A DNA stretch of 64,000 nucleotides from Bacillota bacterium. GTDB lineage: Bacteria > Bacillota > Clostridia > Peptostreptococcales > Anaerovoracaceae. Positions 16,983-25,668 of the stretch are shown here, piece after piece; within the stretch, counting starts at the first letter, position 1; the number at the start of each line of letters is the position of its first letter. The DNA is taken from the NCBI GenBank assembly GCA_017437745.1, contig JAFRYI010000009.1:1-64000 (forward strand), read 5' to 3'. The notes below the pieces were generated by a model that was not told where the DNA came from, made no database searches, and worked only from the letters and a program-made list of their open reading frames with translations. The position numbers and the translations under genes were made by a program.

Positions 16983-17011
16983 TTGCGCGCGCAGGCCGAA
17001 GTATGTATAAT
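16983..17011 (+). promoter_or_regulatory. Sigma-A promoter of rpsU
   Basis: TTGCGC (16983-16988) and TATAAT (17006-17011) are 17 bases apart. The expected start near 17018 leaves a leader of about 33 bases to the TTG start of rpsU. Confidence 0.75.
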
Positions 17012-17050
17012 GTTGCTGTTCGTTCAGAACAGGAAAGGCAGGTGAGACCG

Positions 17051-17233
17051 TTGGCACAGGTAACTGTAAAAGAGGGTGAAAACCTGGAGAGTGCTCTTAA
17101 GAGATTCAAGCGTTCCTGCGCTAGAGACGGCATCATGGCCGAACTCAGGAAAAGGGAATGCTACGAGAAGCCCAGCGTTCGTGAAAAGAAGAAGTCCGAG
17201 GCTGCTCGCAAGAAGGCTAATAAGAGATACTGA
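17051..17233 (+). CDS. rpsU: 30S ribosomal protein S21
   Basis: A 60-residue S21 with the family pattern [18 protein letters not shown] at the start, [13 protein letters not shown] [10 protein letters not shown] in the middle, and a basic tail rich in KK and [10 protein letters not shown]. Start TTG 17051 follows an AGGCAGGTGAG. The gene has its own promoter and terminator. It is read opposite to mtaB and phoH, whereas in Bacillus and many Clostridia it lies in the same direction as them. This suggests a local inversion. Confidence 0.95.
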   Translation: MAQVTVKEGENLESALKRFKRSCARDGIMAELRKRECYEKPSVREKKKSEAARKKANKRY

Positions 17234-17242
17234 TCAAAAGAA

Positions 17243-17275
17243 CCGGGATGCGCAAACATCCCGGCTTTTCTTTTA
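17243..17275 (+). terminator. Intrinsic terminator of rpsU
   Basis: CCGGGATG (17243-17250) pairs with CATCCCGG (17257-17264), a perfect 8-bp stem, followed by CTTTTCTTTT. The 392-bp interval from here to the nuclease stop codon contains only this terminator and the repeat array. Confidence 0.85.
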
Positions 17276-17376
17276 CCGCGGATATATTGGGTCTGTTTAT
17301 GTTTCAAACCGTTCTACCTTAACTATTCAGCTCCGCAAACGATACAGTTGATCGCTCAGCACCATCCTAATTATTT

Positions 17377-17603
17377 CGTGTCCTATTCCCTTGATCCCGG
17401 ACCTTTTAGACACACTTTATTACCGTTCAAGTGCAATTTTGTGTCCGGTTTACATGTTTATTATATCCCCAGACACATTTTTATAGATCATCTGCAGAAT
17501 TCTGTGTCCAAAATAATAGTTTCTCAACGAATCGGACACGAATTCTGTCATTCATAACGCGGAAATGTGTCCTGGTCCAACGTTTTCATTGCATTAAGAC
17601 ACA
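17377..17603. repeat. Eight alternating-orientation YGTGTCY repeats at 31/32-bp spacing
   Basis: Eight 7-bp elements alternate between YGTGTCC on plus and RGACACR (its inverse) on plus. The centres are at 17380, 17411, 17443, 17474, 17506, 17537, 17569 and 17600, so the intervals are 31,32,31,32,31,32,31 bp, i.e. about three helical turns each. The intervening 24-25 bp differ from one another. Elements 5 and 6 share longer arms (CAGAATTC beside the core). The last element ends 22 bases beyond the stop codon of the nuclease-like gene. The array is not a canonical CRISPR, because the repeats are too short and face alternate ways. Confidence 0.85.
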
Positions 17604-17625
17604 TACACCATTGATCCTATTCGTC

Positions 17626-18423
17626 TCATTCAAAGAAATGCTCAATTATTGCTGAAACATACAGCGGATCCAACGGCGAATCATTCCATTCGAATGTAAC
17701 TATCAGATCCGTATCCAGTTTCAGACCTCCATCCGAATAGACCGATAGTTTTTTAAAAGCATTATACCTGTATGACGGATTGCTCATCATTCCAAAGTGC
17801 TCCCAGACGATCTGCTTCAGAGTTCTTGGATGAAGAATGGTGAAGTCGGGATAATAAGCCTTTTCGTTTATGTCGATCAATGATTCGTATCTGAACGGAA
17901 TGCCATGGTTATAAAGCTGATCCGCTATTATGGCCTCTGATTTTGAACGTACCATAATCCCGCATAGGGTACGCTGGACCAAAGCGTCTGTGCGGTTCAT
18001 ATTCTTCTCATATCCCGCTGTTTTCCATTCCATGACAGCCTCTTTCGTATTCGGAACTGTGTCTTTAATGAGAAGATAATGATCCGGATTCATGGATCCG
18101 GAGACAACTTCATTAGGGAAAGGTTCATATTTCTCGATCAAACTCGTCAAGACCTTTTGATTTGTTTTCAGAATTTTTACCTTTTTAATACAGAAGTCCC
18201 TGAACGCCAGATCCCTTGCCAATTCACGCTCCTTGACAGGGATGTATTCCGCTTTGACTTTTCCGGATACATTCCTGACGACATAATAGCTCTTCCTGGC
18301 ATCGCCCCACTTGTTGCACTTCAGTTTCCCGGATGGCGATCCTGAGATCACCTTCCGAAGAGCCGAAAGATCCTTGTCGATCTTTTCGGATTCTTTTTCT
18401 GCAATGATTCTTATGTTCGACAT
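17626..18423 (-). CDS. PD-(D/E)XK-like nuclease, orphan
   Basis: A 265-residue protein whose C-terminal half has a restriction-endonuclease-like core: RSKSEAIIADQLYNHG (catalytic-helix Glu), then YYPDFTILHP (the Asp of PD), then IVWEHFGMM (E-x-F after a strand). The order matches PD-(D/E)XK nucleases, and uncharacterised relatives in Firmicutes share the RSKSE ... PDF ... WEHFGM pattern. The N-terminal 120 residues are charged and helical. ATG 18423 has AGGAGA 10 bases upstream. The gene sits in an AT-richer patch inside the conserved dnaJ-mtaB-rpsU-phoH region and is followed at once by the repeat array. Its target is unknown. Confidence 0.7.
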   Translation of the reverse strand: MSNIRIIAEKESEKIDKDLSALRKVISGSPSGKLKCNKWGDARKSYYVVRNVSGKVKAEYIPVKERELARDLAFRDFCIKKVKILKTNQKVLTSLIEKYEPFPNEVVSGSMNPDHYLLIKDTVPNTKEAVMEWKTAGYEKNMNRTDALVQRTLCGIMVRSKSEAIIADQLYNHGIPFRYESLIDINEKAYYPDFTILHPRTLKQIVWEHFGMMSNPSYRYNAFKKLSVYSDGGLKLDTDLIVTFEWNDSPLDPLYVSAIIEHFFE

Positions 18424-18543
18424 TCAATCGTTTCTCCTGACATGAAATGATTTTTACATTGACAGAAATAACAATCAACGATTCCGAACAAAGTCTGTAC
18501 CGTTTATAACAAAAAAGCGGCGATCAGTGCCGATGATGAAACA

Positions 18544-18569
18544 AAAAAGACGTCGGATGACGTCTTTTT
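18544..18569. terminator. Terminator after the mtaB-HIT gene
   Basis: AAAAAGACGTC and GACGTCTTTTT form an 11-bp perfect stem with loop GGAT. The symmetric A and T tracts allow function in both directions. It separates the mtaB-HIT gene from the nuclease gene. Confidence 0.8.
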
Positions 18570-18623
18570 GATCCCGAAAAACAGCTATAGCCGGCCGATG
18601 GATGTCTTCAGGCCTTTGCTGCA

Positions 18624-20414
18624 TCAGCCCGGAGGCCAGGCCATCGCGCGCTTTCCAAGAAGGTGCACGTGCAGATGCGGCACGGTCTGTCCGCCGTCCG
18701 CTCCGGTGTTGATGACTACCCTGTAGCCGTTCTCCAGCTTAAGGATAGCCGCTATCTCCTTGATCTTAAGCATTATGTGAGCGAGCAGCTCCGCGTCTTT
18801 CTCCGAAGTCTGATCCAGCGACTGGATGTGCTTTTTGGGCACGATCAGAACGTGCTCGGGGGCCTGGGGCTCCAGATCCCTGAACGCCGCGATCTTATCG
18901 TCTTCGTATACCATGTTCGTAGGTATCCCGCCGTTCGCTATCTTGCAGAATATGCAGTCCGACATTTGCTCTCCTTTCCGCGCGTCCGCGGCGCCGTCAG
19001 TCCCGCGGATGGTCTCCGTCTCTGCCCCGGCGCGTCCGAAAACGCCGTCTTTATATGTCTTCTCAATCGTAACATCCACGAAAGTGCTTGTCAAATCCGG
19101 TTCAGCCGGAGCCTCGAACCAGACGTTGCAGTAGTTCGACGCTCTGCCTCTCCACAGTCCGTCTCCGCAGTACTCCTCCGGAAGCACCCTCCGGACCGTT
19201 CCGGTAAGGCCTTCGCGAAAGCGCAGCGACGCGGCGTCCCCTGCTTTTATCAGCCTTGCTACCCTTTCCTTCCGGACGTTTACCGGGACCTTGCCGGGCA
19301 TTACAGCGGCAGGAGTACCGGGTCTTTCGGAATACGGGAAGGCGTGTACGTGCAGGAAGCCGCATTCGTCCACAAGACGCAGCGACTCTTCGAAGTCCTC
19401 CTCCGTCTCGCCGGGGAAACCCGTTATTATGTCCGTAGTAATGCCGTAGTCTTTGTCGAAGGACTTCAGCGTACGTACCATCTGCAGATAATCCGCGCGG
19501 GTGTAGTGCCTGTTCATGGACGCGATAACGCTGTCCGATCCGCTCTGGACGGACAGGTGCGCGTGGTGCGCAAGCTTATCGTACTTCAGAAGCGACGCCA
19601 GGTAATCCTTATCGACCACCGTGGGTTCCAGAGAGTTCAGCCTTATCCTGAAGTCTCCCGGAAGGTCGTTCAGAAGCTTTACCACTATTTCTATGCCGCG
19701 CACGTTTTCCTTTTCCGCGGCAGACCATTCCATATCGTTTTTAAAGCCGTTTTCAAGCCCGTAGAGAGCCGTATTGATGCCTGCCAGCACTATTTCCCTG
19801 CAGCCGTTTTTCAGGAGCTCTACGGCCTCTTTTTCGATGCTTCTGGGACTTCTGGACCTTATCGGTCCGCGGGCGTGCGGGATGATGCAGTAGGAGCAGA
19901 AACGGTTGCAGCCTTCCTGTATCTTTATCAGCGCCCTGCGGCTTCCGAGCATGCTGACCACGGTCCCGATGTCGTTGTATCCGGTCTCCAGGACCGGGCA
20001 TCCGGACGGACCGGACGGCCTTAACGACGCGCCGTTTTCATCCTTTTCGGTCAGCTTGTCTATCCTTCCGCGTTCCGCAAGGAACTGTTCCACCAGTCCG
20101 ACCGCCGACAGTTTGTCCTCCGTTCCGAGAACTATGTCCGCCTCGGCAAGCTCCTCCGTTTCCTCAGGGCAGGTCTGCGGATAGCAGCCCATGAGGACGG
20201 TCACCGCCTGCGGATTCCTGCGCTTCATCCTGCGCAGATACTGGCGCGACTTTCTGTCCGCCTCGCGCGTTACGCTGCAGGAATTCACGACGTATACGTC
20301 CGCCTCTTCATCCTCGGAAACAAGCAAATAGCCATGGCGCAAAAACTCCTGCGCCACGGCCTCCGTCTCGTATTGATTCACTTTGCAGCCTAAGGTATAG
20401 AAAGCTGCTTTCAT
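18624..20414 (-). CDS. mtaB: MtaB tRNA methylthiotransferase fused to a HIT-family hydrolase
   Basis: A 596-residue fusion. Residues 1 to about 440 are MtaB, a radical SAM enzyme that converts t6A37 of tRNA to ms2t6A. TLGCKVNQYETE marks the UPF0004 domain, and CNRFCSYCIIPHARG holds the SAM [4Fe-4S] cysteines, followed by a TRAM-like end. Residues 484-596 are a complete HIT protein (purine nucleoside phosphoramidase-like): CIFCKI at its start and the catalytic PHLHVHLLG near the end. ATG 20414 has AAAGGA upstream. No stop codon separates the two parts, but the HIT part has its own ribosome site. Both genes are usually separate neighbours. Confidence 0.9.
   Translation of the reverse strand: MKAAFYTLGCKVNQYETEAVAQEFLRHGYLLVSEDEEADVYVVNSCSVTREADRKSRQYLRRMKRRNPQAVTVLMGCYPQTCPEETEELAEADIVLGTEDKLSAVGLVEQFLAERGRIDKLTEKDENGASLRPSGPSGCPVLETGYNDIGTVVSMLGSRRALIKIQEGCNRFCSYCIIPHARGPIRSRSPRSIEKEAVELLKNGCREIVLAGINTALYGLENGFKNDMEWSAAEKENVRGIEIVVKLLNDLPGDFRIRLNSLEPTVVDKDYLASLLKYDKLAHHAHLSVQSGSDSVIASMNRHYTRADYLQMVRTLKSFDKDYGITTDIITGFPGETEEDFEESLRLVDECGFLHVHAFPYSERPGTPAAVMPGKVPVNVRKERVARLIKAGDAASLRFREGLTGTVRRVLPEEYCGDGLWRGRASNYCNVWFEAPAEPDLTSTFVDVTIEKTYKDGVFGRAGAETETIRGTDGAADARKGEQMSDCIFCKIANGGIPTNMVYEDDKIAAFRDLEPQAPEHVLIVPKKHIQSLDQTSEKDAELLAHIMLKIKEIAAILKLENGYRVVINTGADGGQTVPHLHVHLLGKRAMAWPPG
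18963..18977 (-). promoter_or_regulatory. Internal ribosome binding site and ATG for stand-alone HIT protein
   Basis: AAAGGAGAG (18969-18977, minus) lies 3 bases before an in-frame ATG (18963-18965), codon 484 of the fusion. Translation from here gives a 113-residue HIT protein, the normal length for that family. Confidence 0.65.
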
Positions 20415-20453
20415 ATGTACGTTTTCCTTTATCCGTCCGACGTATGCGTCCGC

Positions 20454-21638
20454 TTATTCGAAGAAATCCTTTACCTTCTGGGACCATCCGCCCTTCTTCT
20501 TGCCGGCCGGCGGCTGCTCCACGACAGGAGCCTCGCCGAAGTTCCTCAGCATGTCCTTCTGGGCGTCGGTCAGGTTGGTAGGCACCACGACCTTAACTTC
20601 TATGAGTATGTCTCCGGGCCTGCCGGTGCGGACGTTCTTAACGCCCTTGCCGCGCATGCGCAGAGTAGTTCCGGGCTGCGTTCCCGCCGGGATCTTGCAG
20701 ACCAGCGACTCCCTGAGCCCCTTGATCGTGACCTCGTCGCCGAGCGCCGCCTGCGTAAAGTTGATGGGCAGAGTCATGTACAGATCGTCGCCCTTGCGGG
20801 TGAACGTATCGTGCTTTCCGATGTTTAGGACGATGTACAGATCGCCCGCCGGACCGCCGTTGGTACCGGGCTCGCCCTGTCCCCTTAACGTAAGCACCGG
20901 GCTGTTGGCTCCGCCGCCTATGCCTGCCGGGATGTCCACCGTAAGCTCCACGGTCTTCCTTATTATTCCGCTGCCGCCGCAGGTCGGACAAGGCGTGTCT
21001 ATCACCTGTCCTGTCCCGCCGCATGTGGAACAGGTCCTCATGGTGCGCATGGGACCGAGTATGGTCTGCTGTACGCTCTCCACCTGGCCTCTGCCTCCGC
21101 AGGTAGGACAGGTGTGCTTGGAGGTGCCGTTCTTGGCGCCCGTGCCCTTGCAGTCCGGGCACTGGACGTTCTTGGTAAGGCGTATCTTCTTCTTGGCGCC
21201 GAACACTGCCTCCTCGAAGGTGATGTTCATGCGCTGCTGGATGTCCGCGCCTTCCCTGGGACCGTTGTAATTCGAAGCGTAACCGCCTCCGAAGCCACCT
21301 CCGGAGAACATGTTGAACAGGTCCTCGAACCCGCCGAATCCGCCTGCTCCGCCGAATCCGCCGAAACCGTCGAATCCTGCTCCTCCGGCGCCGCCGAAGC
21401 CCGCGTTCGGGTCCACTCCGGCGAATCCGAAGCGGTCGTACTTATTCTTCTTGTCCGGATCGGACAGCACGGAATAGGCCTCGTTTACCTCCTTGAACTT
21501 CTCCTCGGCGTCCTTGTCGCCCTGGTTTCTGTCCGGATGGTACTTCATGGCCATCTTGCGGAACGCTGATTTTATTTCCTCGTCCGAGGCTCCCTTCTTT
21601 ATTCCGAGGACCTCGTAGTAATCTCTTTTATCTGCCAT
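20454..21638 (-). CDS. dnaJ: Chaperone DnaJ
   Basis: A 394-residue type I J-protein, co-chaperone of DnaK. The J domain has KYHPDRN. A Gly/Phe-rich linker of about 55 residues follows. Four zinc motifs come next: [24 protein letters not shown] and CPTCGGSG. The substrate-binding C-terminal domains complete the protein. It lies directly downstream of dnaK and upstream of mtaB. The ATG at 21638 has only a weak Shine-Dalgarno. Confidence 0.97.
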   Translation of the reverse strand: MADKRDYYEVLGIKKGASDEEIKSAFRKMAMKYHPDRNQGDKDAEEKFKEVNEAYSVLSDPDKKNKYDRFGFAGVDPNAGFGGAGGAGFDGFGGFGGAGGFGGFEDLFNMFSGGGFGGGYASNYNGPREGADIQQRMNITFEEAVFGAKKKIRLTKNVQCPDCKGTGAKNGTSKHTCPTCGGRGQVESVQQTILGPMRTMRTCSTCGGTGQVIDTPCPTCGGSGIIRKTVELTVDIPAGIGGGANSPVLTLRGQGEPGTNGGPAGDLYIVLNIGKHDTFTRKGDDLYMTLPINFTQAALGDEVTIKGLRESLVCKIPAGTQPGTTLRMRGKGVKNVRTGRPGDILIEVKVVVPTNLTDAQKDMLRNFGEAPVVEQPPAGKKKGGWSQKVKDFFE

Positions 21639-21670
21639 TAGTTTATGCGATGCTCCCGCTCAACTGCCAA

Positions 21671-21697
21671 GACCGCCCCTTGATCAAAGGAGCGGTC
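21671..21697 (-). other. Intercistronic hairpin between dnaK and dnaJ
   Basis: GACCGCCCCTT and AAAGGAGCGGTC can form an almost complete stem around a GATC centre. There is no T-run, so it is more likely an mRNA-stabilising or processing hairpin than a terminator. Confidence 0.5.
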
Positions 21698-21717
21698 CGG
21701 CACGTTAAAGCCTTTGT

Positions 21718-23667
21718 TTATTTGTCGTCGTCAACGACCTCGAAGTCCGCGTCTACGACGTCGTCGCCCTTGGGTCCGGAGCTCTGTCCTCCGGCGTTCT
21801 GGTTGAATCCGCCCTGGCCGCCGAATCCGGCTCCCGGGTTGAATCCGGCTCCGGGGTTAAAGCCTGCGCCGCCCATGTTATTGGGGTCGAAGCCGCCCTG
21901 CGGACCTGCGCCCTGCTGACCGGCCTGGCCGGCAGCCTGCTCGTAGAGCTTGGCGCTTATGGTGTGATACTGCTCGGTAAGAGCGTCTATCTTAGCCTTG
22001 ATCTCGGACGCGGTACCTGCGTTCATGGCGCTCTCCAGTTCGTTCCTGGCGGTCATGATCTTGTTCTTCTCGTCCTCGGAGAGCTTGCCCTCCAGGTCCT
22101 TAAGGTTCTTGTCGGTCTCGTAGATCAGGGTCTCAGCCTGGTTCCTGGCCTCGGTAGCTTCCTTGCGCTCCTTGTCCTGAGCCGCGTACTGCTCCGCTTC
22201 CTTTACCTTGCGCTTTATCTCTTCCTCGGACAGCTTGCTGGAAGAAGTTATCGTAATGTTCTGGCTCTTGCCGGTGCCAAGATCCTTAGCGGATACGTTG
22301 ACTATGCCGTTGGCATCGATGTCGAACGTTACCTCGATCTGAGGAACGCCTCTCCTGGCCGGCGGAATGCCTGTCAGCTGGAAGCGGCCCAGAGTTATGT
22401 TGTCCGCAGCCATGGGACGCTCGCCCTGCATTACGTGAATGTCTACAGCAGTCTGGTTGTCCGCCGCGGTGGAGAATATCTGGCTCTTCTTGGTCGGGAT
22501 GGTAGTGTTCCTCTCGATCAGTCTGGTGGCTACGCCGCCCAGGGTCTCTATGGACAGAGACAGCGGAGTAACATCCAGAAGCAGTATGTCGTTGACCTCG
22601 CCGGTCAGAACGCCTGCCTGGATAGCGGCGCCTACCGCTACGCACTCATCCGGGTTGATGCCCTTGAACGGCTCCTTGCCGGTGACCTGCTTAACAGCTT
22701 CCTGGACCGCCGGGATACGGGTGGATCCGCCTACCAGGATGACCTTGTTGAGGTCCGCCGTGGTAACGTTGGCGTCCGCCATGGCCTTTCTCATAGGCTC
22801 TATGGTGCGCTGTACAAGGTGAGCGGTCAGCTGGTCGAACTTGGCTCTGGAAAGATCCATGTTCAGGTGCAGCGGGCCTGCCTGATTTACCGTAATGAAC
22901 GGCAGGTTGATATTGGTAGTCTGGCTGGAGGACAGTTCCTTCTTTGCCTTCTCCGCGGCTTCCTTAAGACGCTGCATGGCCATGCGGTCGTTACGCAGGT
23001 CTACGCCGTTCTCCTTGGCGAACTCGTCCGCCATCCAGTTCATTATTACGTTATCGAAGTCGTCGCCGCCCAGCTTGGTGTCGCCGTTGGTGGACAGTAC
23101 TTCGAATACGCCGTCGCCCAGCTGCAGTATGGATACATCGAACGTGCCTCCGCCAAGGTCGTATACCAGGACCTTGTGGGAGCTGGTATCCTTGTCCAGA
23201 CCGTACGCAAGAGCTGCCGCCGTCGGCTCGTTTACTATTCTCTTAACGTCCAGACCCGCTATCTTGCCGGCGTCCTTGGTAGCCTGCTTCTGGCTGTCGG
23301 AGAAGTAAGCCGGTACGGTTATTACAGCCTCGGTTACGGGCTGTCCCAGATAGCTCTCCGCGTCCGCCTTAAGCTTGGCGAGGATCATTGCGGAGATGTC
23401 CTGCGGGGTGTACGTTTTTCCGTCGATGCTGACGGTGTAGGACGAACCCATGTGCCTCTTTATGGAAGCTATGGTCCTATCCGGGTTGGTTATTGCCTGA
23501 CGCTTCGCGGTCTCGCCTACGAGACGCTCGCCGCCTTTTGTGAATCCGACAACGGACGGTGTGGTCCTGTTGCCTTCCGCGTTGGTGATGACTACGGGTT
23601 CGCCGCCCTCGAGCACCGCAACGCAGCTGTTGGTAGTACCAAGATCTATTCCTATTACTTTACCCAT
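21718..23667 (-). CDS. dnaK: Chaperone DnaK (Hsp70)
   Basis: A 649-residue Hsp70. It has [17 protein letters not shown] at the start, [14 protein letters not shown] in the ATPase core and [14 protein letters not shown], then the linker [17 protein letters not shown]. The last 60 residues are a Gly/Asn/Phe-rich tail with repeated GFNPGA units before the standard acidic end [13 protein letters not shown]. That tail is longer and more Gly-rich than in Bacillus DnaK. The ATG at 23667 follows GGAGG. It should be heat-inducible through HrcA/CIRCE at the head of the operon. Confidence 0.97.
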   Translation of the reverse strand: MGKVIGIDLGTTNSCVAVLEGGEPVVITNAEGNRTTPSVVGFTKGGERLVGETAKRQAITNPDRTIASIKRHMGSSYTVSIDGKTYTPQDISAMILAKLKADAESYLGQPVTEAVITVPAYFSDSQKQATKDAGKIAGLDVKRIVNEPTAAALAYGLDKDTSSHKVLVYDLGGGTFDVSILQLGDGVFEVLSTNGDTKLGGDDFDNVIMNWMADEFAKENGVDLRNDRMAMQRLKEAAEKAKKELSSSQTTNINLPFITVNQAGPLHLNMDLSRAKFDQLTAHLVQRTIEPMRKAMADANVTTADLNKVILVGGSTRIPAVQEAVKQVTGKEPFKGINPDECVAVGAAIQAGVLTGEVNDILLLDVTPLSLSIETLGGVATRLIERNTTIPTKKSQIFSTAADNQTAVDIHVMQGERPMAADNITLGRFQLTGIPPARRGVPQIEVTFDIDANGIVNVSAKDLGTGKSQNITITSSSKLSEEEIKRKVKEAEQYAAQDKERKEATEARNQAETLIYETDKNLKDLEGKLSEDEKNKIMTARNELESAMNAGTASEIKAKIDALTEQYHTISAKLYEQAAGQAGQQGAGPQGGFDPNNMGGAGFNPGAGFNPGAGFGGQGGFNQNAGGQSSGPKGDDVVDADFEVVDDDK

Positions 23668-23738
23668 CGTTATTTCCTCCTGAGTATTGAAATTATTAAC
23701 TATGTATATTTGCTTGCGTTTCCGGGGTCCTGCCGCTC

Positions 23739-23783
23739 GGTATCCCTCCCCTGCGGCCCTAAGCCTCGGGCAGGGGATCCGCC
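23739..23783 (-). other. GC-rich hairpin in the grpE-dnaK interval
   Basis: Within the 150-bp grpE-dnaK gap, TCCCCTGC (23747-23754) and GCAGGGGA (23770-23777) can pair in an 8-bp stem, extended imperfectly on the outside. There is no T-run. It may protect or process the dnaK message. Confidence 0.45.
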
Positions 23784-23817
23784 TCACGTCACCCCTCAAA
23801 CGCTATAATTACCTAAA

Positions 23818-24402
23818 TTACTGGCTTACCGCTACCATGGCCGGTCTTATTACCTTGCCGTTGAGTGTGTAGCCTTTCTGCATGACCCTTGTTACGATGC
23901 CGCTCTCGGTGCCTTCTACGGCCTCCGTCATTACGGCATTGTGGAAGTTGGGATCGAAGGGCTCGCCCAGAGCCTTTATCTCTTCCACGTTGTTCTTTTC
24001 CAGGACGCCCTTCAGCTGGACCAGGATCAGTTCCATGCCGTCCGCGAACTTGTCGCCTTCCGGCTTGGCGTCCATGGCGCGCTCGAAGTTGTCGATCACG
24101 TCCAGAAGACCTTTTGCGAACTTCTCGCCTGCGTAAGCGTACAGATCGGATTTTTCCTTTTCCGTACGGCGCTTGTAGTTGCTGAATTCCGCGAAGAGCC
24201 TCTGGTATCTTTCGGATTCCACCTGCTCGGCCGTCTGTTCCGGATTCTTCCCGGCTTCCGGCTTTTCTTCAGGCTTTTCGCTTTCCGCCTTTTCTCCGGC
24301 GGCCTCATCGCCTGCAGGCTGTTCCGCGGTATCCTCTTCCGGGATCTCCTGATCCTTCAGTTCCTCTTCCGCTTTTTCTTTTACTTCTTCGTTACTTGTC
24401 AT
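23818..24402 (-). CDS. grpE: Nucleotide exchange factor GrpE
   Basis: A 194-residue GrpE. The first 60 residues are a highly acidic, Glu/Pro-rich coil, followed by the dimer helix (ERYQRLFAEFSNYKRRTEKEK) and the beta domain ending GYTLNGKVIRPAMVAVS. It drives ADP release from DnaK. The start overlaps the hrcA stop by 11 bp, so the two are translationally coupled. Confidence 0.96.
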   Translation of the reverse strand: MTSNEEVKEKAEEELKDQEIPEEDTAEQPAGDEAAGEKAESEKPEEKPEAGKNPEQTAEQVESERYQRLFAEFSNYKRRTEKEKSDLYAYAGEKFAKGLLDVIDNFERAMDAKPEGDKFADGMELILVQLKGVLEKNNVEEIKALGEPFDPNFHNAVMTEAVEGTESGIVTRVMQKGYTLNGKVIRPAMVAVSQ

Positions 24403-25465
24403 TATCCTCTGCCTCCGCAGACTCCTCTGCCGCCTCCTCCGGAGCCGGTATCTCGAAAGTCTGGCTCAGATTGTCCGTTATGTATTTGATCACCGAAGTG
24501 ACCTCACCGTATTTCATGCGCTTGGGCCCTATTACGCCCAGCCTTCCGACCAGTTTTCCGTTGACCTTGTAATCCGCCGTTACCAGCGCGAAATCCTTAA
24601 GGTCTTCGGAGTTCTCGTCGCCTATCGTTATCGCCAGGCCCTGGTCTCTGTTGACCAGAACGTTGGTGAACTGTTCCTTGTTGGTGACAGCCTCCAGGAA
24701 GTTCCTGGCCTTGGACACGTCGCTGTACTCCGGCAGACGGAATATGTTGCTGTAGCCGTCCATGTACAGGTCCACGTTCAGCATCTTCTCCAGCGTCTTC
24801 ATGAAGCTGGGGACCACGCTTCCGGCCAGACCCGCCAGCGCCTGCATGTCGCTTTCGAACATGGCCGCTATGTTTTCCGTAAGCACTGCGCTTACCGCCT
24901 TGCCCTTGAAGTTGTGAGTCATAACCTTGCTCATAAGAGTAAGGTTCTCCTCCGTGTAGGGGCTGTTCATGCGGATCGCGGAGTTGGTGACCTTGCCGTC
25001 CTCGCAGACTATCATCAGGACCACGGAGCTTTCGTCCACCGGCAGGAAGTTGATGTAGCTGATCTTGCTCTCGCTGCGGTTGGGAGTTATGGCGAAGCTT
25101 ACCAGATTGGTCATCTCCGACAGCAGCTGCGCCGCGTGTTCCACGGTCTGGTCCAGCTCGTCCGCATCCTTGTGCAGCCTCTCCGAGATCTCCTGTTTGT
25201 TGACCTCCGGCAGATCGCTGCCCTTCATCAGCTGGTCGACGTACAGCCTGTACGCCTTGTCCGACGGCACCCTTCCCGCAGACGTGTGCGGATGGGTAAG
25301 GTAGCCCATCTCCTCAAGGTCCGACATCTCGTTTCTGATGGTAGCCGGACTTAAGTCAATGTCCGGACGCTTAGACAAGGTCCGGCTTCCTATAGGCTCC
25401 GACGTGGATATGAAATCCGACACGATAGCCTGCAGGATCTTTAGTTTTCTTTCGTTGAGATCCAT
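24392..25465 (-). CDS. hrcA: Heat-shock repressor HrcA
   Basis: A 357-residue repressor of the CIRCE regulon. The N-terminal winged helix (GSRTLSKRPDIDLSPATIRNEM, then LEEMGYLTHPHTSAGRVPSD) is intact, and the C-terminal GAF-like part is of normal length. The ATG at 25463-25465 has AAGGAG at 7 bases. The tail is unusually acidic (EEAAEESAEAED). It is the first gene of the chaperone operon and autoregulated through the element at 25480-25506. Confidence 0.96.
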   Translation of the reverse strand: MDLNERKLKILQAIVSDFISTSEPIGSRTLSKRPDIDLSPATIRNEMSDLEEMGYLTHPHTSAGRVPSDKAYRLYVDQLMKGSDLPEVNKQEISERLHKDADELDQTVEHAAQLLSEMTNLVSFAITPNRSESKISYINFLPVDESSVVLMIVCEDGKVTNSAIRMNSPYTEENLTLMSKVMTHNFKGKAVSAVLTENIAAMFESDMQALAGLAGSVVPSFMKTLEKMLNVDLYMDGYSNIFRLPEYSDVSKARNFLEAVTNKEQFTNVLVNRDQGLAITIGDENSEDLKDFALVTADYKVNGKLVGRLGVIGPKRMKYGEVTSVIKYITDNLSQTFEIPAPEEAAEESAEAEDNDK

Positions 25466-25479
25466 CTTTTCGCTCCTTG

Positions 25480-25506
25480 TTAGCACTCTGAGCGAGGGAG
25501 TGCTAA
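25480..25506 (-). promoter_or_regulatory. CIRCE operator
   Basis: A perfect TTAGCACTC-N9-GAGTGCTAA. It overlaps the predicted transcript start of hrcA-grpE-dnaK-dnaJ and is the HrcA binding site. Confidence 0.97.
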
Positions 25507-25517
25507 CATCTGGCTAT

Positions 25518-25546
25518 AATATAATCCCCTGCCGACTTTTTGTCAA
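25518..25546 (-). promoter_or_regulatory. Sigma-A promoter of the chaperone operon, in an inverted repeat
   Basis: TTGACA (25541-25546) and TATATT (25518-25523) on the minus strand are 17 bases apart, and CIRCE lies just downstream. The -35 box is embedded in an inverted repeat, CCCCTG (25526-25531) with CAGGGG (25547-25552). Confidence 0.85.
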
Positions 25547-25668
25547 CAGGGGAATTGTGAAATTGCTGTGTAGTTACGTGTTGAGATCCGACGCTTTGTT
25601 AAGTGTTGCTGAATAGCGACGGATCACCGATCTACAAAGCACAAACCACCTAAAATAATGAATACTAT

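Noticed and set aside
17377..17603. Canonical CRISPR array
   Set aside because: The repeats are only 7 bp, alternate in orientation, and there are no cas genes. Spacer-like gaps of 24-25 bp alone are not enough.
21671..21697. Terminator between dnaK and dnaJ
   Set aside because: The stem is good but no T-run follows on minus, and dnaJ is expected to be co-transcribed with dnaK.
21964..23808. A 614-codon open frame on plus opposite dnaK
   Set aside because: A shadow of dnaK codon usage, with no Shine-Dalgarno or domain. The same holds for long frames opposite dnaJ, mtaB, galE, thrS and the GH18 gene.
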